From contig NZ_CP034448.1 of NCBI RefSeq assembly GCF_003952465.1, forward strand, positions 496,001-560,000: 64,000 nt of DNA, in the 5' to 3' direction. Shown here piece after piece: positions 8,856 to 19,994 of the stretch (position 1 is the first letter of the stretch; each line of letters opens with the position of its first letter). The notes below the pieces were generated by a model. It saw nothing but the letters and a program-made list of their open reading frames with translations. It did not search any database and was not told the DNA's origin. A program made the position numbers and the translations under genes. The DNA is from Mesorhizobium sp. M1B.F.Ca.ET.045.04.1.1. GTDB lineage: Bacteria > Pseudomonadota > Alphaproteobacteria > Rhizobiales > Rhizobiaceae.

Positions 8856-9482
8856 ATGAACCTTTTTGGACCGATCAGCGACAAAGCCACGAGGAGCCAG
8901 GCGGCTCGACCGGCCATGAATGCGGCGACAGAAACCGATCGCGCGCTTGTAGACCGGGTCGCGAAGGGCGACCGGGCCGCCGTGCGGCTCCTGTTCATGC
9001 GTCACCACGCGCGGATCTACCGCTTCGTGGCGCGCCAGACGGGATCGGAAATGATGGCCGACGATATCACCAACGAGGTCTTTCTCGAGCTGTGGCGCCA
9101 GGCGCCGGGCTTCGAAGGCCGGTCCGAAGTCTCGACGTGGCTGCTCGGCATCGCCCGCTTCAAGGCGCTGTCGTCGCTGCGCAAGAAGAAGGAAGACTGG
9201 ATCGACGACGACGACGCGGCGCAGGTTCCCGACAGCGCCGACACGCCGGAAGTCGTCACCATGAAGGAGGACAAGGCCGCCGCCTTGCGCCGCTTCGTCG
9301 ATGCCTTGCCGGAAGAACACCGCACGGTGATCGACCTTGCCTATTACCATGGCCAGTCGGTGACCGAGATCGGCGAGGTGCTCAATATCCCGGTCGCGAC
9401 CGTCAAGACCAGGATGTTCTACGCCCGCAAGAAACTCGGCGAGGCCCTCAAGGCCGCCGGTTACGACAGGGGGTGGCCATGA
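8856..9482 (+). CDS. ECF-type RNA polymerase sigma factor
   Basis: A 208-residue sigma-70 family protein. Region 2 (core binding and -10 recognition) covers LLFMRHHARIYRFVARQTGS and the acidic helix ADDITNEVFLELW. Region 4 (-35 recognition) is the helix-turn-helix YHGQSVTEIGEVLNIPVATV near the C-terminus. There are no regions 1.1 or 3, so it is of the extracytoplasmic-function group. The ATG at 8856 directly abuts a GGAGG, which is too close for a normal Shine-Dalgarno; the ATG at 8916 (188 residues) is an alternative that starts where family members usually begin. Its stop overlaps the anti-sigma start by four bases (ATGA). The target regulon is not visible here, though autoregulation of the operon is likely. 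Confidence 0.9.
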   Translation: MNLFGPISDKATRSQAARPAMNAATETDRALVDRVAKGDRAAVRLLFMRHHARIYRFVARQTGSEMMADDITNEVFLELWRQAPGFEGRSEVSTWLLGIARFKALSSLRKKKEDWIDDDDAAQVPDSADTPEVVTMKEDKAAALRRFVDALPEEHRTVIDLAYYHGQSVTEIGEVLNIPVATVKTRMFYARKKLGEALKAAGYDRGWP

Positions 9483-10147
9483 GCGCCGCTGAAAAGATGT
9501 CGCGCCGCGACGAGATGGAGACGCTGCTGCCGTTCTACCTGAACGGTTCGCTGGAAGGCGCCGAGCTGGAGGCGGTCGAGGAATGGCTGGCCTCCGATCC
9601 GGCGGCGATGGCAGCCCTTGGCGAGGCGGAGGCCGAATTCTCCGGCACCGCCGCCGCCAACGAGGCGATCCGCCCGCCGGCCGATGCGCTCTCCCGCTTT
9701 GCCAGGGCGCTCGACGCCGAGGCCGGCCCGGTGCGCGCGCCTGCCGGCCAATCATGGCTGGCGAAGGTCTTCGGCCGGGTCACGGCGATGCCCGCCGGCG
9801 TCGCCTGGGCGGCGGCCGCGGCGCTGCTTGCGCTGGTCGTGGTGCAATCCTTCGAGCAGCCGGGCGGCAAGGGCAATGACTTCGAGGTGGCCGGTCAGCA
9901 GGACGATCTCGCGAAGCTGCCCTTTGCCTTGGTGAAGTTCAAGCCGGACGCCAAGATGTCGGACATCGCCGCCTTCCTCGGCCAGAACGGGCTGAAGATC
10001 GCCGGCGGGCCGACCGCCGATGGGGTGTTCCACGTGACAATCCCGGCGACCGCGGCGGCCGATTACGACAAGCTCGTCGGCCTTATTGCCGCCCAGCCTT
10101 TCGCGGAGGCTGTGGTGCAGGGAAGGAAACCGGCCGATGGCGGCTAA
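9479..10147 (+). CDS. Anti-sigma factor, single-pass membrane protein
   Basis: A 222-residue protein coded directly after, and overlapping, the sigma factor. The N-terminal 40 residues (LLPFYLNGSLEGAELEAVEEWL) match the anti-sigma helical domain, but the His-x3-Cys-x2-Cys zinc motif of ZAS proteins is absent. One transmembrane helix lies at about residues 106-124. The C-terminal 75 residues (148-222) form a predicted beta-alpha-beta module in the periplasm and look like a small protease prodomain (see findings). It should hold the sigma factor at the membrane until a signal triggers release. It overlaps the subtilase start by 11 bases. Confidence 0.85.
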   Translation: MSAAEKMSRRDEMETLLPFYLNGSLEGAELEAVEEWLASDPAAMAALGEAEAEFSGTAAANEAIRPPADALSRFARALDAEAGPVRAPAGQSWLAKVFGRVTAMPAGVAWAAAAALLALVVVQSFEQPGGKGNDFEVAGQQDDLAKLPFALVKFKPDAKMSDIAAFLGQNGLKIAGGPTADGVFHVTIPATAAADYDKLVGLIAAQPFAEAVVQGRKPADGG

Positions 10148-11597
10148 GGCGGTCATTCTGCATGCGGCAATCCTCGCGGCGGCGGCATTTGCCGCGGCGC
10201 CTGCCCTTGCGCAAACCAATGACCCGAATCTTTCGCAGAAGCAGATTGACTGCCTCAATGGCAAGACGGCGGCCGGCGCCGATTGCGATAAGGACGGCGG
10301 CGGCAGAAACGATGGCGGCAAGCCTGGCGCGGGCACGACGACCGGCGGCGCGGTGTTCCTGCCGGCGCTGATCGTCGACCTGTTCCCGAACCCGCCGGCC
10401 GGTCCAGCAACGCCAGCACCCAGTCCCCCGAATGGGACGCCGCCGACCACCGGCCCCGCCAACACGCCGACACCGGCTCCCACGCCGAGCGGACCTGTCA
10501 CGCCGCCCACCGGGCTCAATGTCGCCGCGCCTCCTCGCGCGGTCAGCGGCGAATTCGTGCCCGACGAGGTGCTGGTGACGGTCGCCGGCGATGCCGGCGC
10601 GGTGCAGCAGATAGCCAATTCCTTCGGCCTGCAGGTGCGCTCGCAGCGCCAGTCGCGGCTGCTCGGCACAACGCTGGTGCGCTACGGCATTCCCGATGGA
10701 CGACCGGTCGGCGTGGTGCTGGCGCAGCTTGCCGCCGATGGCCGTACGCAGCGGCGCGAGCCCAACCATATCTATTCGCTGCAGCAGGCGGCCGGCATCG
10801 TGAACTATGCCTTCGACCGTATCGCGCTCGATTCAAAACAGGCGAGCGGCGAGAATGTGCGCGTCGCCGTCATCGACACCGGCATCGACGACACCAATCC
10901 AGCGCTGAAGGGCGTGATCGCCGACCAGTTCGACGCCATGCCGAACGTGCCGATCGAAAGGCGCGATCACGGCACCTCGGTCGACGGGCTGATCGCCGGC
11001 GTCGGCGCGCTGGAAGGCATGGCGCCGGGCGCCAGGATCTATCACGCGCGGGCCTTCGAAGGCGGCAAGTCGACCATGGACGTCATCCTGTCGGCGCTCG
11101 ACTGGGCGGCAGAACAGGATGTGCGCATCATCAATATGAGCTTCGTCGGCCCGAAGAACGACCTGCTCGGCACCGCCTGCCGCAATGCGCGCGCGCTCGG
11201 CATGGTGCTGGTCGCGGCGGCCGGCAACAACGGTCCGAAGGCGCCCTATGGCTATCCGGCCGCCTTCGACGGCGTCATCGCCGTCACCGCCACCGACGCC
11301 AAGGACGGGCTGATGCCGCAGGCCAATCGCGGCGCCTATGTCTTCATCTCGGCGCCAGGCGTCGAAATGGTGGCGCCGAGCGGCGCCGGTTCCGACGTGG
11401 TCACCGGCACCTCTTTCGCCGCCGCGATCGTGTCCGGCGCCATCGCCAACCTGATCCATGCCGCGCCCGACCGCTCGGCCGACGACATCGAGAAGGCGCT
11501 TGCCGCCACCGCCAAGGATCTCGGCCCGAAGGGGCGCGACAATGACTTCGGCTATGGCCTGCTGGACATCAAGGCGGCCGGAGCGGCGAAGGAATAG
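10137..11597 (+). CDS. Secreted S8 family serine peptidase (subtilase)
   Basis: A 486-residue subtilisin-like protease. It has a signal peptide (about residues 1-23, ending ALA), a Pro/Gly/Thr-rich linker (about residues 60-135), a prodomain-like module starting at EFVPDEVLVTV, and a catalytic domain with Asp247 (VAVIDTGIDD), His278 (RDHGTS) and Ser426 (GTSFAAAIVSG), so the triad is intact. No beta-barrel or LPXTG anchor is present. I chose the ATG at 10137 because it opens directly into the signal peptide and overlaps the anti-sigma stop. Overlapping sigma, anti-sigma and protease genes point to one regulatory or stress-response unit; the protease may be a regulator, an effector, or both. 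Confidence 0.9.
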   Translation: MAAKAVILHAAILAAAAFAAAPALAQTNDPNLSQKQIDCLNGKTAAGADCDKDGGGRNDGGKPGAGTTTGGAVFLPALIVDLFPNPPAGPATPAPSPPNGTPPTTGPANTPTPAPTPSGPVTPPTGLNVAAPPRAVSGEFVPDEVLVTVAGDAGAVQQIANSFGLQVRSQRQSRLLGTTLVRYGIPDGRPVGVVLAQLAADGRTQRREPNHIYSLQQAAGIVNYAFDRIALDSKQASGENVRVAVIDTGIDDTNPALKGVIADQFDAMPNVPIERRDHGTSVDGLIAGVGALEGMAPGARIYHARAFEGGKSTMDVILSALDWAAEQDVRIINMSFVGPKNDLLGTACRNARALGMVLVAAAGNNGPKAPYGYPAAFDGVIAVTATDAKDGLMPQANRGAYVFISAPGVEMVAPSGAGSDVVTGTSFAAAIVSGAIANLIHAAPDRSADDIEKALAATAKDLGPKGRDNDFGYGLLDIKAAGAAKE

Positions 11598-11610
11598 GCC
11601 GAAGCGGCCA

Positions 11611-11762
11611 AATCTCCCCCCTTGAGGGGGAGATGTCGCCGAAGGCGACAGAGGGGGTCGCCGCGCGTAAAATGCCGACCTCCATCTGTCGCGGAAAGTC
11701 GAGCCCAGTCGGACCGACCCCCTCTGACCGCTTCGCGGCCATCTCCCCTCAAGGGGGAGATT
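11611..11762. repeat. Intergenic palindromic repeat (CTCCCC type), copy 2
   Basis: A 152-base element with near-perfect terminal inverted repeats (AATCTCCCCCCTTGAGGGGG at the left end, its inverse at the right) plus the inner pair GACAGAGGGGGTC / GACCCCCTCTG. It lies between the convergent subtilase and aglR genes, where it could act as a bidirectional terminator. Related to copies at 8644, 30976, 33028 and 42419. Confidence 0.85.
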
Positions 11763-11799
11763 ACCAGCGCCACGCTTCGCCAGCCTGCCGCCGCGATCT

Positions 11800-12822
11800 C
11801 TACCCCGGCGCGCCGCCGACCGATCCCCTGATCACCAGATCGACCGGCCAGACCTCGCCACGAGCACCCTCTTCGAGCCCCGATATCCGCGCCGCCAGCC
11901 GCTCGGCGACACGCGCGCCGGCAAGCCGGATCGAGGAGCGCGTCGTCGACAGCGGCACCGGGAAATTCTCCGGCCGCAGCCAGGGGAAGACGTCGTCGTG
12001 GGCGACCAGCGACAGGTCGCCCGGGATGGCGAGGCCGAGATCGCGCAGGGCGCGCACGACGCCCAACGCCATGATCAGGCTGGAGCAGACGATCGCCGTC
12101 GGCGGTTCGCTTTGCTCGAGCAGCCGGCGGGCGGCGCGATAGCCGTTTTCCTCGGTCATGGTCAGCGAGCAGATGTGGCGCTCGCCAAGCGCCAGGCCGC
12201 TCGCGGCCAACGCCCGGCGGACGCCGCGTTCACGGTGGATGGCGAAGGTCTCGCGGTCGTCGCCGTTGATCAGCGCCAACCGCTTGTGGCCGAGTTGGAT
12301 GAGAAGCCTTGCCGCTTCATGGAAGGCGCCCTCATTATCGATGTCGAGGTAAGGATAGTCGAAATCGAAACCTTCGCTGCGGCCATGGACGATGAAAGGG
12401 ATGCCCAGCGTGTTGACCAGTGCCAGCCGCCGGTCGGCGGGGCGCGGCGAGGAGATATAGACGGCGTCGACCTGGCGGTTGGCGACGATGCGGCGGTAGG
12501 TGGTTTCCTGGTCGTCGGCGTCGGCCGGCGACAGCACGAGATCGAGCTCGTGCGAGCGGGCATAGTCGCCGAGACCGGAAAGGAATTCGACGAAATGCGG
12601 GTCGATGTCGACGGCAGCCCCGGTCGGCAGCACATAGCCGATCATGCCCGACTTGCCGGTGGCCAGCCGTCGCGCGCTGGGGTTGGGCCGGTAGCCATGG
12701 CGCTTGGCGGCATCCATCACGCGGCGCCGCGTCTCCTCGTTGACCTCCGGGTAGCCGTTCAGCGCCCGGCTTACCGTGGTCTGCGAAAGCGACAGCATGT
12801 GTGAGAGTTGCTTGAGGTTCAT
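11800..12822 (-). CDS. aglR: LacI family regulator of the alpha-glucoside operon (AglR)
   Basis: A 340-residue LacI/GalR repressor. The N-terminal helix-turn-helix and hinge run from LKQLSHMLSLSQTTVSRALNG through RRRVMDAAKRHGYRPNPSARRL, followed by a periplasmic-binding-like sugar-sensing core. It is divergent from aglEFGAK, the same arrangement as in Sinorhizobium meliloti, where AglR represses alpha-glucoside uptake. A perfect 14-base palindrome lies only 14 bases upstream of its ATG and a second one in front of aglE, so it probably controls both itself and the operon. The effector is likely an alpha-glucoside such as sucrose, maltose or trehalose. Confidence 0.92.
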   Translation of the reverse strand: MNLKQLSHMLSLSQTTVSRALNGYPEVNEETRRRVMDAAKRHGYRPNPSARRLATGKSGMIGYVLPTGAAVDIDPHFVEFLSGLGDYARSHELDLVLSPADADDQETTYRRIVANRQVDAVYISSPRPADRRLALVNTLGIPFIVHGRSEGFDFDYPYLDIDNEGAFHEAARLLIQLGHKRLALINGDDRETFAIHRERGVRRALAASGLALGERHICSLTMTEENGYRAARRLLEQSEPPTAIVCSSLIMALGVVRALRDLGLAIPGDLSLVAHDDVFPWLRPENFPVPLSTTRSSIRLAGARVAERLAARISGLEEGARGEVWPVDLVIRGSVGGAPG

Positions 12823-12835
12823 GAGGCCTCCAGCC

Positions 12836-12849
12836 TCAAAGCGCTTTGA
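12836..12849. promoter_or_regulatory. Probable AglR operator O1
   Basis: A perfect palindrome TCAAAGCGCTTTGA with the central CG typical of LacI-family operators, placed in the 5' region of aglR. It shares the core CAAAGCGCTTTG with O2 at 13054. Confidence 0.8.
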
Positions 12850-13016
12850 ATTTGAATCGATCCGATGAGACTGACGATCTCGCCAGACAGAATGACCTTA
12901 GTAGCGGCCCAAGGTAGTTTGAAGCAAAAATTGCTGCTGCGGCGCCAAAAAGCATGCTGCAGCGCACTTTCCGGCCGGTTGAGCGAGAATTTAAATCGAT
13001 TAGTACCGCAAGCCTC

Positions 13017-13031
13017 TTGACTTCCGGTCAA
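13017..13031 (+). promoter_or_regulatory. Possible -35 region / inverted repeat upstream of aglE
   Basis: TTGAC TTCCG GTCAA is a 5-base inverted repeat that also provides a TTGACT, a good sigma-70 -35 hexamer, about 23 bases before operator O2. A 17-base spacer leads to CGAGAT, a poor -10. If this is the promoter, O2 would cover the start of transcription. No mapped start site is available. Confidence 0.35.
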
Positions 13032-13053
13032 TTCAATGGCGAGATCGAAAAAG

Positions 13054-13067
13054 CCAAAGCGCTTTGG
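13054..13067. promoter_or_regulatory. Probable AglR operator O2
   Basis: A perfect palindrome CCAAAGCGCTTTGG, 114 bases upstream of the aglE ATG. Its centre is 218 bases from that of O1, a distance compatible with repressor-mediated looping across the divergent promoters. Confidence 0.8.
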
Positions 13068-13180
13068 AAGACTCGCCGAAAGGTTGCGATTGCTTTCTCG
13101 CTGAGTCACAGTTCCGCGGGCGTCGGCGGACGGGATGGAGGTTTCGTCCGAACTGTTTTGACCACTGGGAGGAATTTGCG

Positions 13181-14536
13181 ATGAAGAAGATGCTTCTCTT
13201 GGGCGCCGCTTTCGCCGCGCTCGCCTTTAGCCTGCCGGCGCAAGCCGAACTGAAGTTCAAGCCGGGCGAGGACCCGCGCTTCCACTGGGCAAACTACGAC
13301 GAGCTCAAGAAAGTCGACCTCAAGGGCGAGACGCTGACCATCTTCGGGCCGTGGCGCGGCGAGGACGAGGGCCTGGTGCGCACCGTGCTCGAATACTTCC
13401 AGGAGGCCACCGGCGCCGAGATCAAATACTCCTCGTCGGAGAATTACGAGCAACAGATCGTCATTGACACCCAAGCCGGCAGCCCGCCCAACATCGCCGT
13501 GCTGCCGCAGCCCGGCCTCATCCAGGACCTCGCTTCCAAGGGCCTGCTCACCCCGCTCGGCGACGACACCGCCAAATGGATCAAAGACAATTACGGCGCC
13601 GGCCAGTCCTGGGTCGATCTCGGCACCTTCAAGGACAAGGACGGCAAGCCCGGCTTCTTCGCCTTCCCCTACAAGGCCGACGTGAAGTCGCTGGTCTGGT
13701 ACTCGCCGGACAATTTCGAGGAAGCCGGCTACAAGGTGCCGAAGACGCAGGAAGAGCTCGCCGACTTGGAAAAGAAGATCATCGCCGACGGCGGCAAGCC
13801 CTGGTGCATCGGGCTCGGCTCCGGCGGCGCCACCGGCTGGCCGGCGACCGACTGGGTCGAGGACATCATGCTGCGGACCCAGACGCCCGACGTCTACGAC
13901 AAGTGGGTGAAGAACGAGATCCCGTTCAACGACCCGGCCGTGGTCAACGCCATCGACATCTTCGGCAAGATCGCCACCGACGACAAGATGGTCGACGGCG
14001 GCGCCAAGGCGGTCGCGGCGACCGACTTCCGAGACAGCCCGAAGGGCCTCTTCTCGGTGCCGCCGAAGTGCTACATGCACAAGCAGGCTTCGTTCATCCC
14101 GACCTTCTTCCCGGAAGGCACCAAGATCGGTCAGGACGCCGACTTCTTCTACTATCCGCCCTATGCTTCCAAGCCCGATCTCGGCACGCCCGTGCTCGGC
14201 GCCGGCACGCTGGTCATGATCACCAAGGACTCCAAAGGCGCGCGGGCCTTCATCGACTTCCTGAAAATGCCGCTGGCGCATGAGATCTGGATGGCCCAGG
14301 GCGGCTTCGTGACGCCGTACAAGGCGGTGAACAAGGAAGCCTATGCCAGCGAGGCGCTGAAGAAGCAGGGCGACATCCTGGCCAACGCCTCGACGTTCCG
14401 CTTCGACGGCTCGGACTTGATGCCAGGCAAGATCGGCGCGGGTTCCTTCTGGACCGGCATGATCGACCTCGTCGGCGGCAAGTCCGCCCAGGACGTCGCC
14501 ACCGACATCCAGAAGAGCTGGGATGCCATCAAGTAA
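13181..14536 (+). CDS. aglE: Alpha-glucoside ABC transporter substrate-binding protein AglE
   Basis: A 451-residue family-1 sugar-binding protein with a Sec signal peptide (about residues 1-22, ending AQA). It delivers alpha-glucosides to the AglFG permease. The start was set at the ATG at 13181, which has a GGGAGGAA Shine-Dalgarno and opens straight into the signal peptide; the open frame continues 39 codons further upstream across operator O2, which argues against a longer protein. It is first in the aglEFGAK operon and is separated from aglF by 280 bases that hold a stable hairpin and a repeat, a layout that could let the binding protein be made in excess. Confidence 0.92.
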   Translation: MKKMLLLGAAFAALAFSLPAQAELKFKPGEDPRFHWANYDELKKVDLKGETLTIFGPWRGEDEGLVRTVLEYFQEATGAEIKYSSSENYEQQIVIDTQAGSPPNIAVLPQPGLIQDLASKGLLTPLGDDTAKWIKDNYGAGQSWVDLGTFKDKDGKPGFFAFPYKADVKSLVWYSPDNFEEAGYKVPKTQEELADLEKKIIADGGKPWCIGLGSGGATGWPATDWVEDIMLRTQTPDVYDKWVKNEIPFNDPAVVNAIDIFGKIATDDKMVDGGAKAVAATDFRDSPKGLFSVPPKCYMHKQASFIPTFFPEGTKIGQDADFFYYPPYASKPDLGTPVLGAGTLVMITKDSKGARAFIDFLKMPLAHEIWMAQGGFVTPYKAVNKEAYASEALKKQGDILANASTFRFDGSDLMPGKIGAGSFWTGMIDLVGGKSAQDVATDIQKSWDAIK

Positions 14537-14577
14537 GCCTCGCATAGCGGCAAGACAGACTTACTGATCCTCCTACT

Positions 14578-14601
14578 GGATCCGGGCCACGGCCCGGATC
14601 C
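14578..14601 (+). terminator. Hairpin after aglE (attenuator or mRNA stabiliser)
   Basis: A stem with perfect 11-base arms (GGATCCGGGCC / GGCCCGGATCC) and only AC between them, 41 bases after the aglE stop. There is no T run. Placement between a binding-protein gene and its permease genes suggests 3' end protection of aglE mRNA or partial termination. Confidence 0.5.
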
Positions 14602-14650
14602 GACCGGCGGCAATCGCCGGAAGCCTTCGCGTCTCGATTGTTCCGAATAG

Positions 14651-14754
14651 TGCATGTCGCCCAAAAGTGCGCAGCGGTTTTGGGGAGCCGACATGCATCA
14701 AAACAAAGATTTAAAGCGCGCAGAGCGAACCTTAAAGGTAGCGACGCGCTTTAA
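14651..14754. repeat. Bipartite palindromic repeat in aglE-aglF gap
   Basis: Two hairpins side by side. The first (14651-14697) has ends TGCATGTCG / CGACATGCA with inner CCCAAAA / TTTTGGG. The second (14711-14754) has ends TTAAAGCGCG / CGCGCTTTAA. The same two units in the opposite order occur at 51570-51668, and the first alone at 35544-35590. This is a dispersed chromosomal repeat. Confidence 0.8.
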
Positions 14755-14816
14755 GTAAAGTCGGTGCATCCGATCGCCAGTGTTGCCTGGCCGATCATGC
14801 GCAGGGAGAGGGACCC

Positions 14817-15830
14817 ATGGCGGCTCAGATTTTCTCGGCCATATTCGTCATCATCATCGGCGTCGGCGGCTGCGTCGCCTATTTCTGGGGCGCCAACAAA
14901 CTGCTCGACGTCGTCTTTCCATCGCGCGGCGTCTCGGGCAGCACCGCCGTCGACAATCTGCGCCGGCAAGGTCTGGTGCGGCCATGGCTGTTCGTCGGCC
15001 CGGCGATGATCATCCTCACCATCTATCTGATCTATCCGGTCGTCGAGACGCTCAGGCTCTCCTTCCTCGATCGCGGCGGCGCGAGCTTCGTGGGGCTTGC
15101 CAACTACGAATGGGCCTTCGGCGACCGCGAGTTCCGCAACTCCATCCTCAACAACATCGTCTGGCTGGCGGTGGTGCCGGCGGCCTGCACCTTCCTCGGA
15201 CTGATCATCGCCGTGCTCACCGACAAGATCTGGTGGGGCACGATCGCCAAGAGCCTGATCTTCCTGCCGCTGGCGATCTCCTTCGTCGGCGCCAGCGTGA
15301 TCTGGAAATTCATCTACGAATATCGCGGCGAAGGCCAGGTCCAGATCGGCCTGCTCAACGCCATCATCCAATATTTCGGCGGCCAGCCGCAGGTGTGGAT
15401 ATCGCTGCCCTTCTGGAACAACTTCTTCCTGATGGTCATCCTGATCTGGATCCAGACCGGCTTTGCCATGGTGATCCTGTCGTCGGCGCTGCGCGGCATT
15501 CCGGAGGAAACGCTGGAAGCCGCGGTCATCGACGGCGCCAATCCGTTCCAGATCTTCTGGAAGATCATGGTGCCGCAGATCTGGGGCACGATCGCCGTGG
15601 TGTGGACCACCATCACCATCCTGGTGCTGAAGGTGTTCGACATCGTGCTGACCATGACCAACGGCCAGTGGAACAGCCAGGTGCTGGCGAACCTGATGTT
15701 CGACTGGATGTTCCGCGGCGGCGGCGACTTCGGCCGCGGCGCAACTATCGCCATCATCATCATGATCGCCGTCATTCCGATCATGGTCTGGAACATCCGC
15801 CAGGCCAACAAAGAGACGGGAGGGCATTGA
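14817..15830 (+). CDS. aglF: Alpha-glucoside ABC transporter permease AglF
   Basis: A 337-residue MalF-type inner-membrane permease. A long N-terminal region with one helix precedes the six-helix permease core; the EAA coupling motif is in EETLEAAVIDGANPFQIFWKI. It partners with AglG, whose gene starts two bases after this stop. The ATG at 14817 has a GGGAGAGGG Shine-Dalgarno-like stretch just upstream. Confidence 0.92.
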   Translation: MAAQIFSAIFVIIIGVGGCVAYFWGANKLLDVVFPSRGVSGSTAVDNLRRQGLVRPWLFVGPAMIILTIYLIYPVVETLRLSFLDRGGASFVGLANYEWAFGDREFRNSILNNIVWLAVVPAACTFLGLIIAVLTDKIWWGTIAKSLIFLPLAISFVGASVIWKFIYEYRGEGQVQIGLLNAIIQYFGGQPQVWISLPFWNNFFLMVILIWIQTGFAMVILSSALRGIPEETLEAAVIDGANPFQIFWKIMVPQIWGTIAVVWTTITILVLKVFDIVLTMTNGQWNSQVLANLMFDWMFRGGGDFGRGATIAIIIMIAVIPIMVWNIRQANKETGGH

Positions 15831-15831
15831 G

Positions 15832-16986
15832 ATGACCGCCAAGACCGGAAAGTCCTTCGCCAGCCGCTTCGGCGTCCATATCGCCGTGCTCGTCTTCGTG
15901 GCGATCTGGACCGTGCCTACGCTCGGCATCCTCGTCTCGTCGCTGCGCGACAAGGACCAGATCATTGCGTCCGGCTGGTGGAATTCCTTCGCCAGCTCCA
16001 GCCAGACCGAGGCCGGGCGGCTGCCGGCCGCCTCCGCGCAGGTGCAGAAGGACGGCAAATACGTCATCGAGGGCAACATCTTCGGCGACGGCGCCAAGCG
16101 CGACATCAGCGCCTTCGGCGTCAAGTCGTCGGCGCCGATGCAGTATCCCGCCGGCACGGCGGCCGATCTCGGCGACGGCGTCACCCTGCAGGTCAACGCC
16201 GACGGCAGCTTTGCCCTGTCCTCGCCGAAAGCCTTCGAGGGCGAGCGCGGCCAGCGCGTCTATTTTGCCTCCTCGGCGCCGCCGAAATTCACCACCGACA
16301 ATTACCGGACGGTGCTGTTCTCGGAAGGCATCGGCCGCTCCTTCATGAACTCGCTGACGGTGACCATTCCCTCGACGGTCATTCCGATCCTGATCGCGGC
16401 CTTCGCGGCTTACGCGCTGGCCTGGATGCGCTTTCCCGGCCGGGCGCTGCTGATCGCCGTCATCATCGGCCTGCTGGTCGTGCCGCTGCAGATGTCGCTG
16501 ATCCCGCTGTTGAAACTCTACAATGGCGTCGGCAGCTTCTTCGGCGTGCCGTCCAAGACCTATCTCGGCATCTGGCTGGCGCATACCGGCTTCGGCCTGC
16601 CCTTCGCCATCTATCTGCTCAGGAGCTACATTGCCGGCCTGCCGCGCGAGATCATGGAATCGGCCCGCATCGACGGCGCCAGCGACTTCGAGATCTTCGT
16701 CAAGATCGTGCTGCCGCTCTCCTTCCCGGTGCTCGCATCCTTCGCCATCTTCCAGTTCCTGTGGGTATGGAACGATCTCTTGGTGGCGATGGTTTTCCTC
16801 GGTACCGAGGCCGATCAGATCGTGCTGACGGCCAAGCTCAACGCGCTGCTCGGCTCGCGCGGCGGCGACTGGGAGATTCTCACGACATCGGCCTTCGTGA
16901 CCATCATCGTGCCGCTGATCGTGTTCTTCTCGCTGCAACGCTATTTCGTTCGCGGGCTGCTTGCCGGCTCGGTGAAAGGAGGTTGA
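15832..16986 (+). CDS. aglG: Alpha-glucoside ABC transporter permease AglG
   Basis: A 384-residue MalG-type permease. The first helix is followed by an unusually large periplasmic insertion (about residues 45-155, rich in Gly/Ala/Ser), then the permease core with the EAA loop REIMESARIDGASDFEIFVKI. A similar insertion is known in AglG-type proteins. It forms the channel with AglF and is powered by AglK. Adjacent to aglF (1 base gap) and aglA (4 base gap), so part of one transcript. Confidence 0.92.
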   Translation: MTAKTGKSFASRFGVHIAVLVFVAIWTVPTLGILVSSLRDKDQIIASGWWNSFASSSQTEAGRLPAASAQVQKDGKYVIEGNIFGDGAKRDISAFGVKSSAPMQYPAGTAADLGDGVTLQVNADGSFALSSPKAFEGERGQRVYFASSAPPKFTTDNYRTVLFSEGIGRSFMNSLTVTIPSTVIPILIAAFAAYALAWMRFPGRALLIAVIIGLLVVPLQMSLIPLLKLYNGVGSFFGVPSKTYLGIWLAHTGFGLPFAIYLLRSYIAGLPREIMESARIDGASDFEIFVKIVLPLSFPVLASFAIFQFLWVWNDLLVAMVFLGTEADQIVLTAKLNALLGSRGGDWEILTTSAFVTIIVPLIVFFSLQRYFVRGLLAGSVKGG

Positions 16987-16990
16987 GACA

Positions 16991-18655
<1,665 letters not shown>

Positions 18656-18690
18656 GTTTTAGAACGGACAATCACTGGGAGGAGGAAACC

Positions 18691-19803
<1,113 letters not shown>

Positions 19804-19839
19804 GGTCTTCCTCGTTCCGTCAGGAGCTACCCGGCAAAC

Positions 19840-19876
19840 AAAGAGCGGCGGGCCTGGCCCGCCGCTCTTTTTCATT
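19840..19876 (+). terminator. Rho-independent terminator after aglK
   Basis: A perfect 15-base-arm palindrome (AAAGAGCGGCGGGCC and its complement around one T) ending CTCTTTTTCATT. GC-rich stem followed by T-rich tail, 36 bases after the aglK stop. Confidence 0.85.
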
Positions 19877-19895
19877 CAACTGTTTGCGGCCGTTA

Positions 19896-19945
19896 GAGCA
19901 TGATCCCGAAAAGTGGGACCCGGTTTTCGGAGAAAGATCACGCTC
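19896..19945. repeat. Short palindromic repeat, GAGCATGATC type
   Basis: A hairpin-forming element with ends GAGCATGATC / GATCACGCTC and inner CCGAAAA / TTTTCGG. A sister copy at 39475-39524 has the same ends. Dispersed repeat common in rhizobial intergenic DNA. Confidence 0.7.
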
Positions 19946-19994
19946 CAGCAAAGAGTTAGATCGGGATGGCGATTCAACGAAACGCCATCACGGT

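Noticed and set aside
13106..14545. 479-codon minus-strand frame
   Set aside because: Antisense to aglE; no recognisable protein.
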